A DNA stretch of 64,000 bases from Noviherbaspirillum sedimenti. Lineage in GTDB: Bacteria; Pseudomonadota; Gammaproteobacteria; Burkholderiales; Burkholderiaceae_D. The notes beneath the pieces are model-generated. The model did no database searches and had not been told where the DNA came from. It saw only the letters and a program-made list of their open reading frames with translations. The number at the start of each line of letters is the position of its first letter. Within the stretch, counting starts at the first letter, position 1. The stretch covers positions 558,001 through 622,000 of the forward strand of contig NZ_QYUQ01000002.1 in assembly GCF_003590835.1 (NCBI RefSeq), written 5' to 3'. A program made the position numbers and the translations under genes. Shown piece by piece: positions 50,454 to 58,914 of this stretch.

Positions 50454-52826
50454 ATGAATATGAGCGTCAGTTCGAACACACCTATTATCGTGGGCGTTGG
50501 CCAGTGCACCAATCGTCTCGACGCTGCTGATTATCAAGCATTGTCTGCAGTGGAACTGGCAGTGCATGCCTCCAGAGAGGCTTTTGCAGATGCGTTGTCA
50601 CTGGAAAAATTGAAACCGTTTCTGGATACGATTGTCACCACACGAACGTTCGAGGATTCTATACCTGCGCGTGCCCAGCCTTTTGGTAAAAGTAACAATT
50701 TTCCACGCTCGATCGCGCAGCGTCTTGGTTTGGTGCCGCGTACCGCTGTGTGGGACCGGGCGGGTGGCGACACGCCCCAGCGCTTAATCAACGAGTTTTG
50801 CGAGAAGGTGGCCGCCGGCGAGGCGCGTATGGTACTGCTGGCTGGCGCTGAAAATATTTCCAGTGCACGCGCTCTGGTCGCAGCAGGCAAGACGGCTGAC
50901 TGGTCGGAGGCGGTGGAAGGCGAGGTTGAGGATCGGGGCATGGGATTGAAGGGCATGTTTACGATGCATACGAGGATACACAAACTGGCAGGTGCGCCGC
51001 CGTCATATGGACTACTGGAGAATGCAAGGCGGGGCCGGCTCGGGATGACGCGCGAGGCTTACGCTGACGAGATGGGCCGGTTGTTTTCGCCTTTTTCGGC
51101 GGTCGCGGCCGAGCATCCTTGCGCTGCATTTTCCGTTCAGCGTTACAGCGTCGCCGATCTGACCACGGTCACAGAACGTAATCGCATGATTGCAGACCCT
51201 TATCCACAGCGACTGGTCGCGCGTGATCAAGTCAACCAGGGGGCGGCGTTACTGATTACCACAGTCGGTTTGGCGCGTGAGCTCGGCATCCCGGAAGACA
51301 AATGGGTTTTTCTGCATGGCTACAGTGATCTGGCAGAACGTGATCTGCTCGAGCGCCAGGATTTAAGCCAGTCTCCGGCGGCGCAAATGGCGAGCAAGGC
51401 TGCTTTGGGTGCAGCTGGGATCGGCGTTGACAAGGTAAGGTGGTTTGACTTTTATAGCTGTTTTCCAATTGCTGTCTTTAATGTCGCCTGCGACGGACTG
51501 GGGTTGGCTGCTGATGACAAACGTGGCCTCACGGTGACTGGCGGGCATCCATTTTTCGGCGGCCCGGGCAATAACTATTCGACGCACGCGGTGGCAACAA
51601 TGGTCGAGAAGTTGCGCCGATCGCCTGGACAATACGGGTTTATCGGCGCCAATGGCGGCGTACTCTCGAAGTATTCGGTTGGCATTTACTCCACTCAACC
51701 CAAGAACTGGAAAACCTTTGACAGCCGAGTTCTGCAAGAGGAGATCGATAACCTCCCGGCGCCGGAGTTGTGCATGGAACCGGAAGGCCCGGGCACGATC
51801 GAGACCTACACTACGGTGTACGAGAAGGGGCAACCTGCCTATTCTATCGTCGTGGGCCGGTTGGAAAAGAATGGCGCGCGATTCCTTGCAACCACCCAAG
51901 ATGATGACAGAGATACGGTAGGGCGGATGCTTGAGGTTGATCCGCTTGGCAGCAGAATTTTCGTGACCTCCACAGCACATGGCAATCGATTCACTTTCAG
52001 CGAGCAACGGCTTGCGCAGTTGTTTCCGAAGTGCCCGCCGGTATTCCGGGAGCAGTACGAATTTTGCCTCGTCGAACGAAAGGGCCACCTGCTAGAAGTG
52101 ACCATTAATCGCCCGGAAGCGCGCAATAGCTTGCATCCGATGGCCAACGACGAGCTGGCAGCAATTTTTGACGCCTACGAGGCGGATACTGACTTGTGGG
52201 TAGCGATCATCACGGGCGCAGGCACAGAGGCTTTTTGTGCCGGAGCAGATTTGAAGTACAACGCCAGCGGAAAATCTTCCTGGCTGCCGAAAACCGGCTT
52301 TGGCGGCTTGACAAACCGGGTGCGCAGCAAGCCCGTCATCGCCGCGGTGAATGGTTTCGCGATGGGTGGTGGAACGGAAATTAGCCTGGCCTGTGACATC
52401 ATCGTGGCTGATGCGACTGCTCAGTTTGCGCTTAGCGAAGTGCGGGTAGGACTCTTTGCCGGTGCCGGGGGGGTGGTGCGGTTGCCACGACAGATTCCGG
52501 TGAAGATCGCGAATGAATTGATCTTGACCGGGCGAAAATTCTCGGCTGAGATTGCACTTCAGTGGGGAATGGTGAACCGGATTGAAGCCGCGGGCCAGGC
52601 GTTGCCAGGCGCGCGTACCCTCGCGGCCGAGATCCTCGAAGCATCGCCGACCTCGGTGCGTCTGTCGATGAAGGCCATGCGCGATGCCGGGAAATGGGCT
52701 TCGGCGGATGAAGCCATGCAGTATCGTGATCCAAAGCTTATCGATGAGTTGATTGCCAGTGATGATTACTTTGAGGGGCCTTCTGCATTCGCACAGAAAC
52801 GCAAGCCAGTGTGGAAGAACCGATGA
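50454..52826 (+). CDS. Thiolase-like protein fused to enoyl-CoA hydratase
   Basis: 790 aa. Residues about 8-415 are a thiolase-like (TLP/SCP2-type) domain with GGHPFFGGPGNNYS (363-376). The place of the nucleophilic Cys reads DRAGGDTPQ (101-109), and the second Cys site reads GANGGVLSKYS (398-408), so neither thiolase cysteine is present. Residues about 415-515 resemble the extra C-terminal domain of type-1 thiolase-like proteins. Residues about 535-790 are a crotonase with FCAGADLK (594-601) and both glutamates (E642 in GGGTE, E662 in SEVRVG). Fusion would let a hydration product pass straight to a retro-aldol or acyl-transfer site (inference). Confidence 0.88.
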   Translation: MNMSVSSNTPIIVGVGQCTNRLDAADYQALSAVELAVHASREAFADALSLEKLKPFLDTIVTTRTFEDSIPARAQPFGKSNNFPRSIAQRLGLVPRTAVWDRAGGDTPQRLINEFCEKVAAGEARMVLLAGAENISSARALVAAGKTADWSEAVEGEVEDRGMGLKGMFTMHTRIHKLAGAPPSYGLLENARRGRLGMTREAYADEMGRLFSPFSAVAAEHPCAAFSVQRYSVADLTTVTERNRMIADPYPQRLVARDQVNQGAALLITTVGLARELGIPEDKWVFLHGYSDLAERDLLERQDLSQSPAAQMASKAALGAAGIGVDKVRWFDFYSCFPIAVFNVACDGLGLAADDKRGLTVTGGHPFFGGPGNNYSTHAVATMVEKLRRSPGQYGFIGANGGVLSKYSVGIYSTQPKNWKTFDSRVLQEEIDNLPAPELCMEPEGPGTIETYTTVYEKGQPAYSIVVGRLEKNGARFLATTQDDDRDTVGRMLEVDPLGSRIFVTSTAHGNRFTFSEQRLAQLFPKCPPVFREQYEFCLVERKGHLLEVTINRPEARNSLHPMANDELAAIFDAYEADTDLWVAIITGAGTEAFCAGADLKYNASGKSSWLPKTGFGGLTNRVRSKPVIAAVNGFAMGGGTEISLACDIIVADATAQFALSEVRVGLFAGAGGVVRLPRQIPVKIANELILTGRKFSAEIALQWGMVNRIEAAGQALPGARTLAAEILEASPTSVRLSMKAMRDAGKWASADEAMQYRDPKLIDELIASDDYFEGPSAFAQKRKPVWKNR

Positions 52827-53170
52827 ACGGCAGGCTAACGCGAAGTGAATGAGTGCATGGTTTTGGCAAAACGCCATGAAAGCTGATGCGCTGTGTTACT
52901 TCGCGTTACAAAAGCGTCGCCATGGCTAGCGGGTGGGATAGCAAAGTTCAAGAAATATTTGGGACGATTTGCATGGAGTGAAGGTCCAGATCGAAGACCT
53001 GTGGTTGATCTACCAGATGAATCCTGACGCATCCTCCGTGAAGTTTAAGAACGGCCACACCACCGAAAGTATTTATTTTTTAGATACAAACCAAGTATTG
53101 ACGGCACGCATCGAATCCGACTTTCCGCCTGTGATCCATGCCATGGTCTATTGAAATCCTGGGGTAAACG
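52827..53170 (+). other. Intergenic region with nested inverted repeat
   Basis: TAACGCGAAGT (52836-52846) and ACTTCGCGTTA (52898-52908) are perfect 11-bp complements. Inside them CATGG (52856-52860) and CCATG (52874-52878), extended by TTTT/AAAA, form a second stem. The structure begins 10 bases after the stop of the fusion gene and could end transcription or protect the 3' end. A short frame (52969-53154) without a ribosome site follows; I do not call it a gene. Confidence 0.5.
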
Positions 53171-54364
53171 ATGGGAAAAAAAACTGCGGCGATCGTTGGA
53201 TTTAGCGAATGGAAACCGCAGAAAAAATGGCCTACATCGATGTTTTCTCTCGAAGCAATGGCGCAACTCGCAGCGGAAACATTGGCCGACGCAAAGTTTG
53301 AAAAGCACGAAATCGACGGCATTGTCATCGGTGGAGTACCGGAGTCGCCGGTGTTCGCGCCGTCAGCCGTTGCCGAATATCTCAACCTTCAAACGTCATT
53401 CAATGAAATAGTCGATCTTGGCGGCGCCTCTCCAGCCGGGATGATCTGGCGCGCGGCCGCAGCCATTGAAGTCGGTGTCTGTGAAAGCGTTCTTGTGCTA
53501 TGTCCTGGCGTGCCTTCACCTTCTTATCGGGATGCGAAATCAAAGCTTTTGCCGACGATGATCTACATGGGTGGTGACGCTTGGGGTTCGCCGCAATCGC
53601 AATGGGAAATTCCGGTAGGACTCGTTGCCGCAGTCCCAAGTTATGCGATGGCGGCACAACGTTACCGTGCTATATACGGCTACGATGAAGAAATTCTCGC
53701 GAAGATTTCGGTGCAACATCGCGATAATGCACAGGCAAATCCCAACGCCATTTTCTACGGCAAGCCGATTACCGTCGACGATGTAATGATTTCACGTTAC
53801 GTTGCCGACCCGATCAAATTGCTGGAAATCGTCATGCCTTGCGATGGCGGTGGCGCAATGCTGATCACATCCGCCGAGCGTGCTACACGTACACCCCATC
53901 GTCCGACGTTTGTCAGTGGTTATGGCGAATTCATGACGCACAAAAGCATCACCAATATGCCGGATTTTCTGCACTCGCCGCTCGCTGCTGCATCGGAGCG
54001 GGCGTTCCGCATGGCGGGAATGCGGCGCGAAGAAATAGATCTCGCATGTCTTTATGACAGCTTTACGATTACGGTCCTGCTCGCAATTGAGGGTGCCGGG
54101 TTTTGCAAACCGGGGCAAGGCCAGGCGTTCGTTCGCGAGCACGATCTGCGTTATCACGGTGACTGGCCGCTGAACACGCACGGCGGACAACTGAGCTTCG
54201 GACAACCGCGTCTCGCAGGCGGGCTGTCGCATTTCATCGAGGCAACGCGCCAAATACAGGGACGCGCTGATGCGCGCCAGATCGCGCACTGTGATCGTGC
54301 GTTCTGTAGTGGGTCGGGTGGTATGTTGTCCGAACAGATTGCTGTCATTCTGGAAGGGGCATGA
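53171..54364 (+). CDS. Ltp2-like thiolase-superfamily protein (probable retro-aldolase subunit)
   Basis: 397 aa, SCP2-thiolase/lipid-transfer type. The nucleophilic Cys position reads DLGGASPAG (82-90), so it is not an ordinary thiolase. The motif CLYDSFTITVLLAIE (293-307, Tyr295) and NTHGGQLSFGQP (335-346) are typical of Ltp-type proteins. Steroid-degrading Ltp2 pairs with a DUF35 protein and cleaves a tertiary beta-hydroxyacyl-CoA by retro-aldol reaction. Here a DUF35 gene overlaps the stop by 4 bases, so the same two-subunit arrangement is likely. The substrate need not be a steroid. Confidence 0.85.
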   Translation: MGKKTAAIVGFSEWKPQKKWPTSMFSLEAMAQLAAETLADAKFEKHEIDGIVIGGVPESPVFAPSAVAEYLNLQTSFNEIVDLGGASPAGMIWRAAAAIEVGVCESVLVLCPGVPSPSYRDAKSKLLPTMIYMGGDAWGSPQSQWEIPVGLVAAVPSYAMAAQRYRAIYGYDEEILAKISVQHRDNAQANPNAIFYGKPITVDDVMISRYVADPIKLLEIVMPCDGGGAMLITSAERATRTPHRPTFVSGYGEFMTHKSITNMPDFLHSPLAAASERAFRMAGMRREEIDLACLYDSFTITVLLAIEGAGFCKPGQGQAFVREHDLRYHGDWPLNTHGGQLSFGQPRLAGGLSHFIEATRQIQGRADARQIAHCDRAFCSGSGGMLSEQIAVILEGA

Positions 54365-54783
54365 TGCTGGCTTACGCTGAAAACGGCCGTCCGTTACCGT
54401 TGGTTGCGCCCATCTCGCAACCATTTTTCGATGCAGCACGCGAACAAAAGCTGTTGTTGCAGAAATGTCCGCGCGATGGTTTCTTTTTTTATCCGCGCAG
54501 CCACTGTCCGCACTGTCTCAAGACTGACTGGTCCTGGCAACCGGCGCGAGCCAGCGGCAAGGTTTATTCGTTCACTATCGAACGCATGGGGCAAGACCCC
54601 AGCCAACGCGCACGCATTCCGTTCGTAATTGCGGTGGTCGATCTTGATGAGGGAGTGCGCATAATCGGCAATATCGTCGATTGCGCGCATGAGGATGTTC
54701 GCGTCAGTATGGCGGTCAATGTGTGTTTTGAAATTATCGATAATATGCCGTTGACCTGTTTTCGATCGGTGTCAGCCACGTAA
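54361..54783 (+). CDS. DUF35 OB-fold protein with Zn-ribbon, Ltp2 partner
   Basis: 140 aa. The N-terminal rubredoxin-like ribbon has C36, C49 and C52, with Asp39 where the second Cys is expected. The C-terminal OB-fold includes ASGKVYSFTIERM and PFVIAVVDLDEGVRIIGNIV. DUF35 proteins bind CoA substrates and dock to Ltp/thiolase partners. Start and stop overlap (ATGA) couple it to the Ltp2-like gene. A 9-bp hairpin covers its stop codon. Confidence 0.85.
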   Translation: MMLAYAENGRPLPLVAPISQPFFDAAREQKLLLQKCPRDGFFFYPRSHCPHCLKTDWSWQPARASGKVYSFTIERMGQDPSQRARIPFVIAVVDLDEGVRIIGNIVDCAHEDVRVSMAVNVCFEIIDNMPLTCFRSVSAT

Positions 54784-54799
54784 GTGGCGCGGCTGACAC
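54769..54799 (+). terminator. Hairpin over the DUF35 stop codon
   Basis: GTGTCAGCC (54769-54777) and GGCTGACAC (54791-54799) pair perfectly over a 13-base loop that includes the stop codon; an alternative inner stem GCCAC/GTGGC is possible. No U-tract follows. Confidence 0.45.
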
Positions 54800-55108
54800 T
54801 GGCCCGCGCACTCAGGAGTCTCTGTGGAAGCGGCTTAAGCGAAGATTACATTGGCGAAGAAACTCTTTGCGTCTTGGATTTTCGATCAGTCTGAGCAAGG
54901 GGACTCTCAATGCGCCACCCATTTTGCTTGTCTTTTTAAAAAAATAAATTAGTGGCACTAAGTTATAGACGTTTATTATGAGGTGCGTGTACTATCTGTA
55001 AAAAATTATGCAAACAAGCTGCGCTGAAAGTTGGCATGGCTTTTCAGCAGGACGGGGTGCCAATTTCCCCATGAAAAGCTAGAGATTATATTAAGAGAGA
55101 GACAAAGC
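54800..55108 (+). promoter_or_regulatory. Leader of the MFS gene with interlocking hairpins
   Basis: No gene is seen here. GCTGAAA (55023-55029) pairs with TTTCAGC (55042-55048), and GGGG (55054-55057) with CCCC (55067-55070). The loop of the first contains TTGGCA (55031-55036) and the loop of the second TGCCAA (55058-55063), which are complementary. GCTTTTCA (55039-55046) can instead pair with TGAAAAGC (55072-55079). Such alternatives sit just before the ribosome site and could regulate the transporter. GTTAT/TAGTG around 54951-54966 is a poor match to the cluster palindrome. Confidence 0.4.
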
Positions 55109-56539
55109 ATGAGTGGACAAAAGATGAGTGCGCGGATGTGGCTGATGCTGTTTGCGATCGGTACCGCCGAGTTGGCTGGCGCGTTCGAAACCGGCATGAT
55201 CTACACCGCATTGGCGGTGTTTCTCAAGGAATTCGGTGATCCGATCGGGGTGGGCTGGTTATTGACAGGCTACTTGCTGGTTGGCGGGGCAACAGTTGCG
55301 ATCTGTAGCCGTCTGGGTGACATCTACGGACGTCGTCGCGTAGTGCTGATCATGTTGGCGATATGCGCGATCGGGTCTTTGGTTAGTGCCTTCGCGACGA
55401 GCCTGACGTGGGTAATCGTCGGGCGGTGTTTGCAGGGCATGGCTGCACCGATCTTGCCCTTGTGTTACGGGCTGGCGCGTGAACACATGCCGCCTGCACG
55501 CGTGCCGCTGGCGATTGGCGTGATCGGCGGCACCGCCGCTGCCGGGGTTGGTGCCGGCATTCTTCTGGGCGGCGTCATCGTCGATAACTTTTCCTGGCAT
55601 GCGCTGTTTTATTGGAGTACGGCCATCGTCATCGTGGGATGGCTGGTGGTTTTCACCATTCTGCCGCCGTCGCAACGCCAGCCAAGTACCAAGCCACTCG
55701 ATGTGGTTGGTGCGCTGTTGTTCGCGCCGGCGGTGGCTGCGCTGCTGTTCGCCGTGTCCAAGGGGGCGGCATGGGGGTGGTTCGATGCACGTACGCTTGG
55801 CTTGGCGTTCGGCGCCCTGGCCGTGCTGTCCTACTGGGTTTATTATGAATTGCAGCAGGAAGAGCCGATGATTGATGTGCGCTTGCTGGCCAATCGCCAG
55901 ATCCTGCTTGCCAACATCTGCATGGGGTTAGCCGCGTTTGGCGCCATGCAAGCCCAAGTGATCAGTTTGTTGCTGCAGCAGCCTACCTGGACCTTGGTGG
56001 GACTGGGTGCGTCTGCTACCTTGGCCGGCGCACTCAAGGTGCCCGGAAACATTGCTGGTTCGCTTAGTTCACCGGTGAGCGGCTGGGTGGCTTCCAAGTA
56101 CGGTGGCCGCATGGCCATGATGGTCGGCGCATTGATCTGTGCTGTTGGATGGACCGCACTGACCTTTGACCACAGCCAGTTGTGGATCGTTGCAGCTACA
56201 GTGCTCATCACAGGATCGGGCATCGTCTTTCTGTTTGCAGCCATACCGAACGTGATTGTCGAAGTATGTCCCAAGGAACGTACCAGCGAAGCCACCGGAT
56301 TGTCGGTCGTGGTTCGCACCACCTTCCATGCCGCCGGGGGGCAAATCCTCGCCGTCGTGATGGCCAGTTCTACCATCACGGACCCCGCTCGCGGCAAGGG
56401 CGTTTTTCCGACAGAACAAGCGTACACCACAGTCTTTGTAGTGATAGCGTTGTGTTGCTGGTTGTGTGTGCTGATCGCTTACATGTTGCCGCACCGCGCC
56501 CGGGCGCCGCTTGTTTTGCAGTCGGCCAGCAACCCATAG
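55109..56539 (+). CDS. MFS transporter (DHA2/EmrB-QacA-like)
   Basis: A 476-aa inner-membrane protein with about 14 hydrophobic segments. The loop motif A appears as SRLGDIYGRRRVV between segments 2 and 3. The start at 55109 has an AAGAGAGAGA purine run upstream; the frame is open 26 codons further. Proton-driven uptake of the growth substrate or export of toxic intermediates are both possible; DHA2 proteins are usually exporters. The next gene begins 10 bases after its stop. Confidence 0.88.
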   Translation: MSGQKMSARMWLMLFAIGTAELAGAFETGMIYTALAVFLKEFGDPIGVGWLLTGYLLVGGATVAICSRLGDIYGRRRVVLIMLAICAIGSLVSAFATSLTWVIVGRCLQGMAAPILPLCYGLAREHMPPARVPLAIGVIGGTAAAGVGAGILLGGVIVDNFSWHALFYWSTAIVIVGWLVVFTILPPSQRQPSTKPLDVVGALLFAPAVAALLFAVSKGAAWGWFDARTLGLAFGALAVLSYWVYYELQQEEPMIDVRLLANRQILLANICMGLAAFGAMQAQVISLLLQQPTWTLVGLGASATLAGALKVPGNIAGSLSSPVSGWVASKYGGRMAMMVGALICAVGWTALTFDHSQLWIVAATVLITGSGIVFLFAAIPNVIVEVCPKERTSEATGLSVVVRTTFHAAGGQILAVVMASSTITDPARGKGVFPTEQAYTTVFVVIALCCWLCVLIAYMLPHRARAPLVLQSASNP

Positions 56540-56549
56540 GAGCCACGCG

Positions 56550-57494
56550 ATGTCTTTGTTGATCCGCTCACCCAATCCTGACGTGATCGACCCGTTGTCC
56601 TGGAAAGAGGCTATCGCGTCCTTGATGCCCGATCTCGACATATGCGTCTGGCCCGATACCGGCGACTTGGAGCGGGTCGAGTGTTTCCTGGGACAGCGTG
56701 CTGAAGCCGCGTTATTCAAATCCATGACGCAGATAAAGTTCATGCAGCAATTCGCCGCTGGTGCCGATTACGCCTTGTCGGATCCGGCGATACCGCCAGG
56801 GTTGCTGGTGTCGCGCATGGTCGATCCGGCAATGGCGAATACCATGTCGCTGTTTGTTCTGGCAGCAGTGCTGCGCTACCACAGGCAGCTTGATGCTTAT
56901 CAGCGACAGCAGGTGTCCCATGTCTGGAAGCGGCTGCAGGTCCCGTGCGCGCAGGACCGCACGGTCGGCGTCATGGGCCTGGGTGCGCTGGGTGGTGACC
57001 TCTGCAGCAAGCTGGTGGCGCTTGGCTTTAAGGTCGCCGGTTGGAGCCGAACGGATAAATCTCTGCCCGGCGTAAAAATTTATCAGGGCCCGTCGAGTTT
57101 GGACGCCTTCCTGAAATGCAGCGAGATCCTGGTCTGTCTGTTACCGTTGACGCAGGCAACACGTGGCATCCTGAACCGTGAAAATTTGGCGAAAATGCCG
57201 CATGGCAGCTATCTGATCAACGTCGCACGTGGTGAACACCATGTGGTAGACGACGTGCTGGCTGCGCTCGACAGCGGGCAGTTGGCGGGTGCCACCATCG
57301 ATGTTCATGCCCATGACCCAAATCCACCGGCTGACGAAAGCCCGCTGTGGGATCATCCGCGCGTTGCTGTAACACCTCATGTCGCAACGCTGTCATCGCC
57401 TACCTCGGCGGCGGCCTATGTGGTCGAGAACATCCGGCGCGTACGTGCGGGCCTCAAGCCATTGAACGTGATCGACCGCGTGAATGGTTACTGA
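56550..57494 (+). CDS. D-2-hydroxyacid dehydrogenase, GhrA-like
   Basis: A 314-aa NAD(P)-dependent dehydrogenase closely patterned on glyoxylate/hydroxypyruvate reductase A. The cofactor motif is GVMGLGALGGDL, the catalytic Arg is in NVARGEHHVVDD, and the catalytic His in VTPHVATLS. AGGAG (56538-56542) fixes the start at 56550. It would reduce a 2-oxoacid to a D-2-hydroxyacid or the reverse. As part of an operon with the MFS transporter it could dispose of glyoxylate or oxoacid by-products. Confidence 0.88.
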   Translation: MSLLIRSPNPDVIDPLSWKEAIASLMPDLDICVWPDTGDLERVECFLGQRAEAALFKSMTQIKFMQQFAAGADYALSDPAIPPGLLVSRMVDPAMANTMSLFVLAAVLRYHRQLDAYQRQQVSHVWKRLQVPCAQDRTVGVMGLGALGGDLCSKLVALGFKVAGWSRTDKSLPGVKIYQGPSSLDAFLKCSEILVCLLPLTQATRGILNRENLAKMPHGSYLINVARGEHHVVDDVLAALDSGQLAGATIDVHAHDPNPPADESPLWDHPRVAVTPHVATLSSPTSAAAYVVENIRRVRAGLKPLNVIDRVNGY

Positions 57495-57740
57495 ACCAAG
57501 TCCAAGCTGACCGCACCAACCATCACGAATCGCTGAAACTACTGTACTGCCGCTGCTCGATGGCATGCTGTGCCTTGCCGGTCGACGTGGCCGTCTGCTT
57601 TTAATGCGTGGCTTCAAACCATCCGAACTGGGGGCTATGGCACGGTGAATAATTCATCTGCAACGTAGCGTTGATGGCTGCTGCAATGGCCAATCACGCG
57701 GCTGACAGCCGTTGGGCTTCTTATGGCCTTCTAATTTAAA
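57495..57740. other. Intergenic stretch, nothing recognised
   Basis: These 246 bases between the GhrA-like gene and the promoter at 57741 contain no convincing gene, repeat or terminator. The 143 bases 57792-57934 after the promoter likewise hold only an untranslated leader. Confidence 0.4.
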
Positions 57741-57791
57741 TAGTATAACTTAGGTATACTAGTTGACATTGTAAATTTTTTTGTCGATACT
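57741..57791 (+). promoter_or_regulatory. Strong promoter with 21-bp palindromic operator
   Basis: TTGACA (57763-57768), a 17-bp spacer and GATACT (57786-57791) form a near-consensus sigma70 promoter. Immediately upstream, 57741-57761 is a near-palindrome with TAGTATA and TATACTA arms around ACTTAGG. It includes ATAAC-TTA-GGTAT (57745-57757), one mismatch from the cluster motif, and TAGGTATACTA, shared exactly with 21961-21971. It should drive the P450-relic/SDR/binding-fold operon. Confidence 0.7.
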
Positions 57792-57934
57792 AAACATGTC
57801 AATTGTGATGTGAAAGTGGCGATGCTGGCGGATGCGTGCTGGAGTTTTTCGGTGCCATGCTGACGAGTCGCCGGTGACAAAAATTAATAGACTCGAGGCG
57901 CTCAGGCAGCCTCCAATTACTTTGTGGAGATATC

Positions 57935-58141
57935 ATGGAAATACCAACCATCGCCGCGCTGACCGAGCGGCCTCCTCACGTATCTTCGATCCTCGTGAAG
58001 CGTGAAGTTCGAGTGTTTCTGGGAAAATGGATTTCGCGCATCCCCGAGTTTCGCATCAAGCCTGAAACCAAGACGCAGCAATCGGTAGGCATGGCAAGCC
58101 AAGTTTCGGAGCTCCGGTTGTCCTGGGAGCTTTCAAAATGA
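57935..58141 (+). pseudogene. Cytochrome P450 C-terminal relic
   Basis: A 68-codon frame with GGAG upstream of its ATG. From residue 19 on, ILVKREVRVFLGKWISRIPE and then FRIKPETK match the helix L and tail that follow the haem-binding loop of bacterial P450s. The haem loop itself reads RPPHVSSI, lacking the Cys of the normal GxHxCxGS pattern, and everything upstream is missing. It cannot be an active P450. Its stop overlaps the SDR start (ATGA), so the remnant may now serve only as a coupling leader for the operon. Confidence 0.65.
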
Positions 58142-58914
58142 AGAAAATGGATCTGGAAGGGCAAGTAGCTCTTGTGACTGGGGCTAGCTATGGCCTCGGA
58201 CGCGCCATTACCGAAGAGTTGATTGCGCGAGGTGCCGCCGTCATGCTGACGGACATTGACCCGCGTCTGGAAACGACGACAGCCGAGCTAAAGGCGAATG
58301 GCCATCGCGTTGCGCAAGCCTCCTTAAATGTGCTTGAGCGCGACTCGATTTTCGCGGCAGTTGCGGCTGCCGTTCGCGAATTTGGCCGACTCGATATCTT
58401 CGTAAACAACGCCGGCTGGTCTAAGTCGATGAACTTCATCAAGGACATTACGCCGGAGGAGTGGGATCTCTACATGAATATCAATGTAAGAGGTAATCTC
58501 TTTTGTATTCAGGCAGCCTCCGAGGCTATGGCTGCATCAGGACGCGGCGGTCGCTATGTTGCCATCGCATCGACAGCGGCAGTCAAACCTTACAAACGTG
58601 CTGCTGCTTATTGCACAAGCAAGTCGGCGATCCCCATGCTGGTAAAGGCTGCCGCCCTGGAGCTTGCGGAGCATCGCATCACCGTGAATTGCGTCGCGCC
58701 GGGTCCGACAACGACCGAAACAAACTTGATGCACTCTTCCGGTACCCTCGATCCGGCGGTCGGGGAAGAGAAGCGTCGCAGGCAGGCACTGATTCCTCTT
58801 GGCATCAATGCGCCGGAAGACATCGCTACTGCTGTAGCATTTTTCTCCTCGCCAGCTGCGGGCCACGTTACAGGCCAGATGCTGGTGGTTGAAGGCGGCG
58901 GGCAGTTAATCTGA
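58138..58914 (+). CDS. Short-chain dehydrogenase/reductase
   Basis: A 258-aa SDR: cofactor motif TGASYGLG (14-21), acidic residue TDID for NAD preference, NNAG, catalytic Ser in ASTAAV, YCTSK and the C-terminal VTGQMLVVEGGG. It probably oxidises a secondary alcohol of a ring or acyl-CoA intermediate. The ATG lies within the stop of the P450 relic, and its own stop shares a base with the next ATG (TGATG). Confidence 0.9.
   Translation: MKKMDLEGQVALVTGASYGLGRAITEELIARGAAVMLTDIDPRLETTTAELKANGHRVAQASLNVLERDSIFAAVAAAVREFGRLDIFVNNAGWSKSMNFIKDITPEEWDLYMNINVRGNLFCIQAASEAMAASGRGGRYVAIASTAAVKPYKRAAAYCTSKSAIPMLVKAAALELAEHRITVNCVAPGPTTTETNLMHSSGTLDPAVGEEKRRRQALIPLGINAPEDIATAVAFFSSPAAGHVTGQMLVVEGGGQLI

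Noticed and set aside
52969..53154. A 61-codon frame before the Ltp2-like gene
   Set aside because: No ribosome site, non-standard start and no resemblance to any family; it could be real but I cannot support it.
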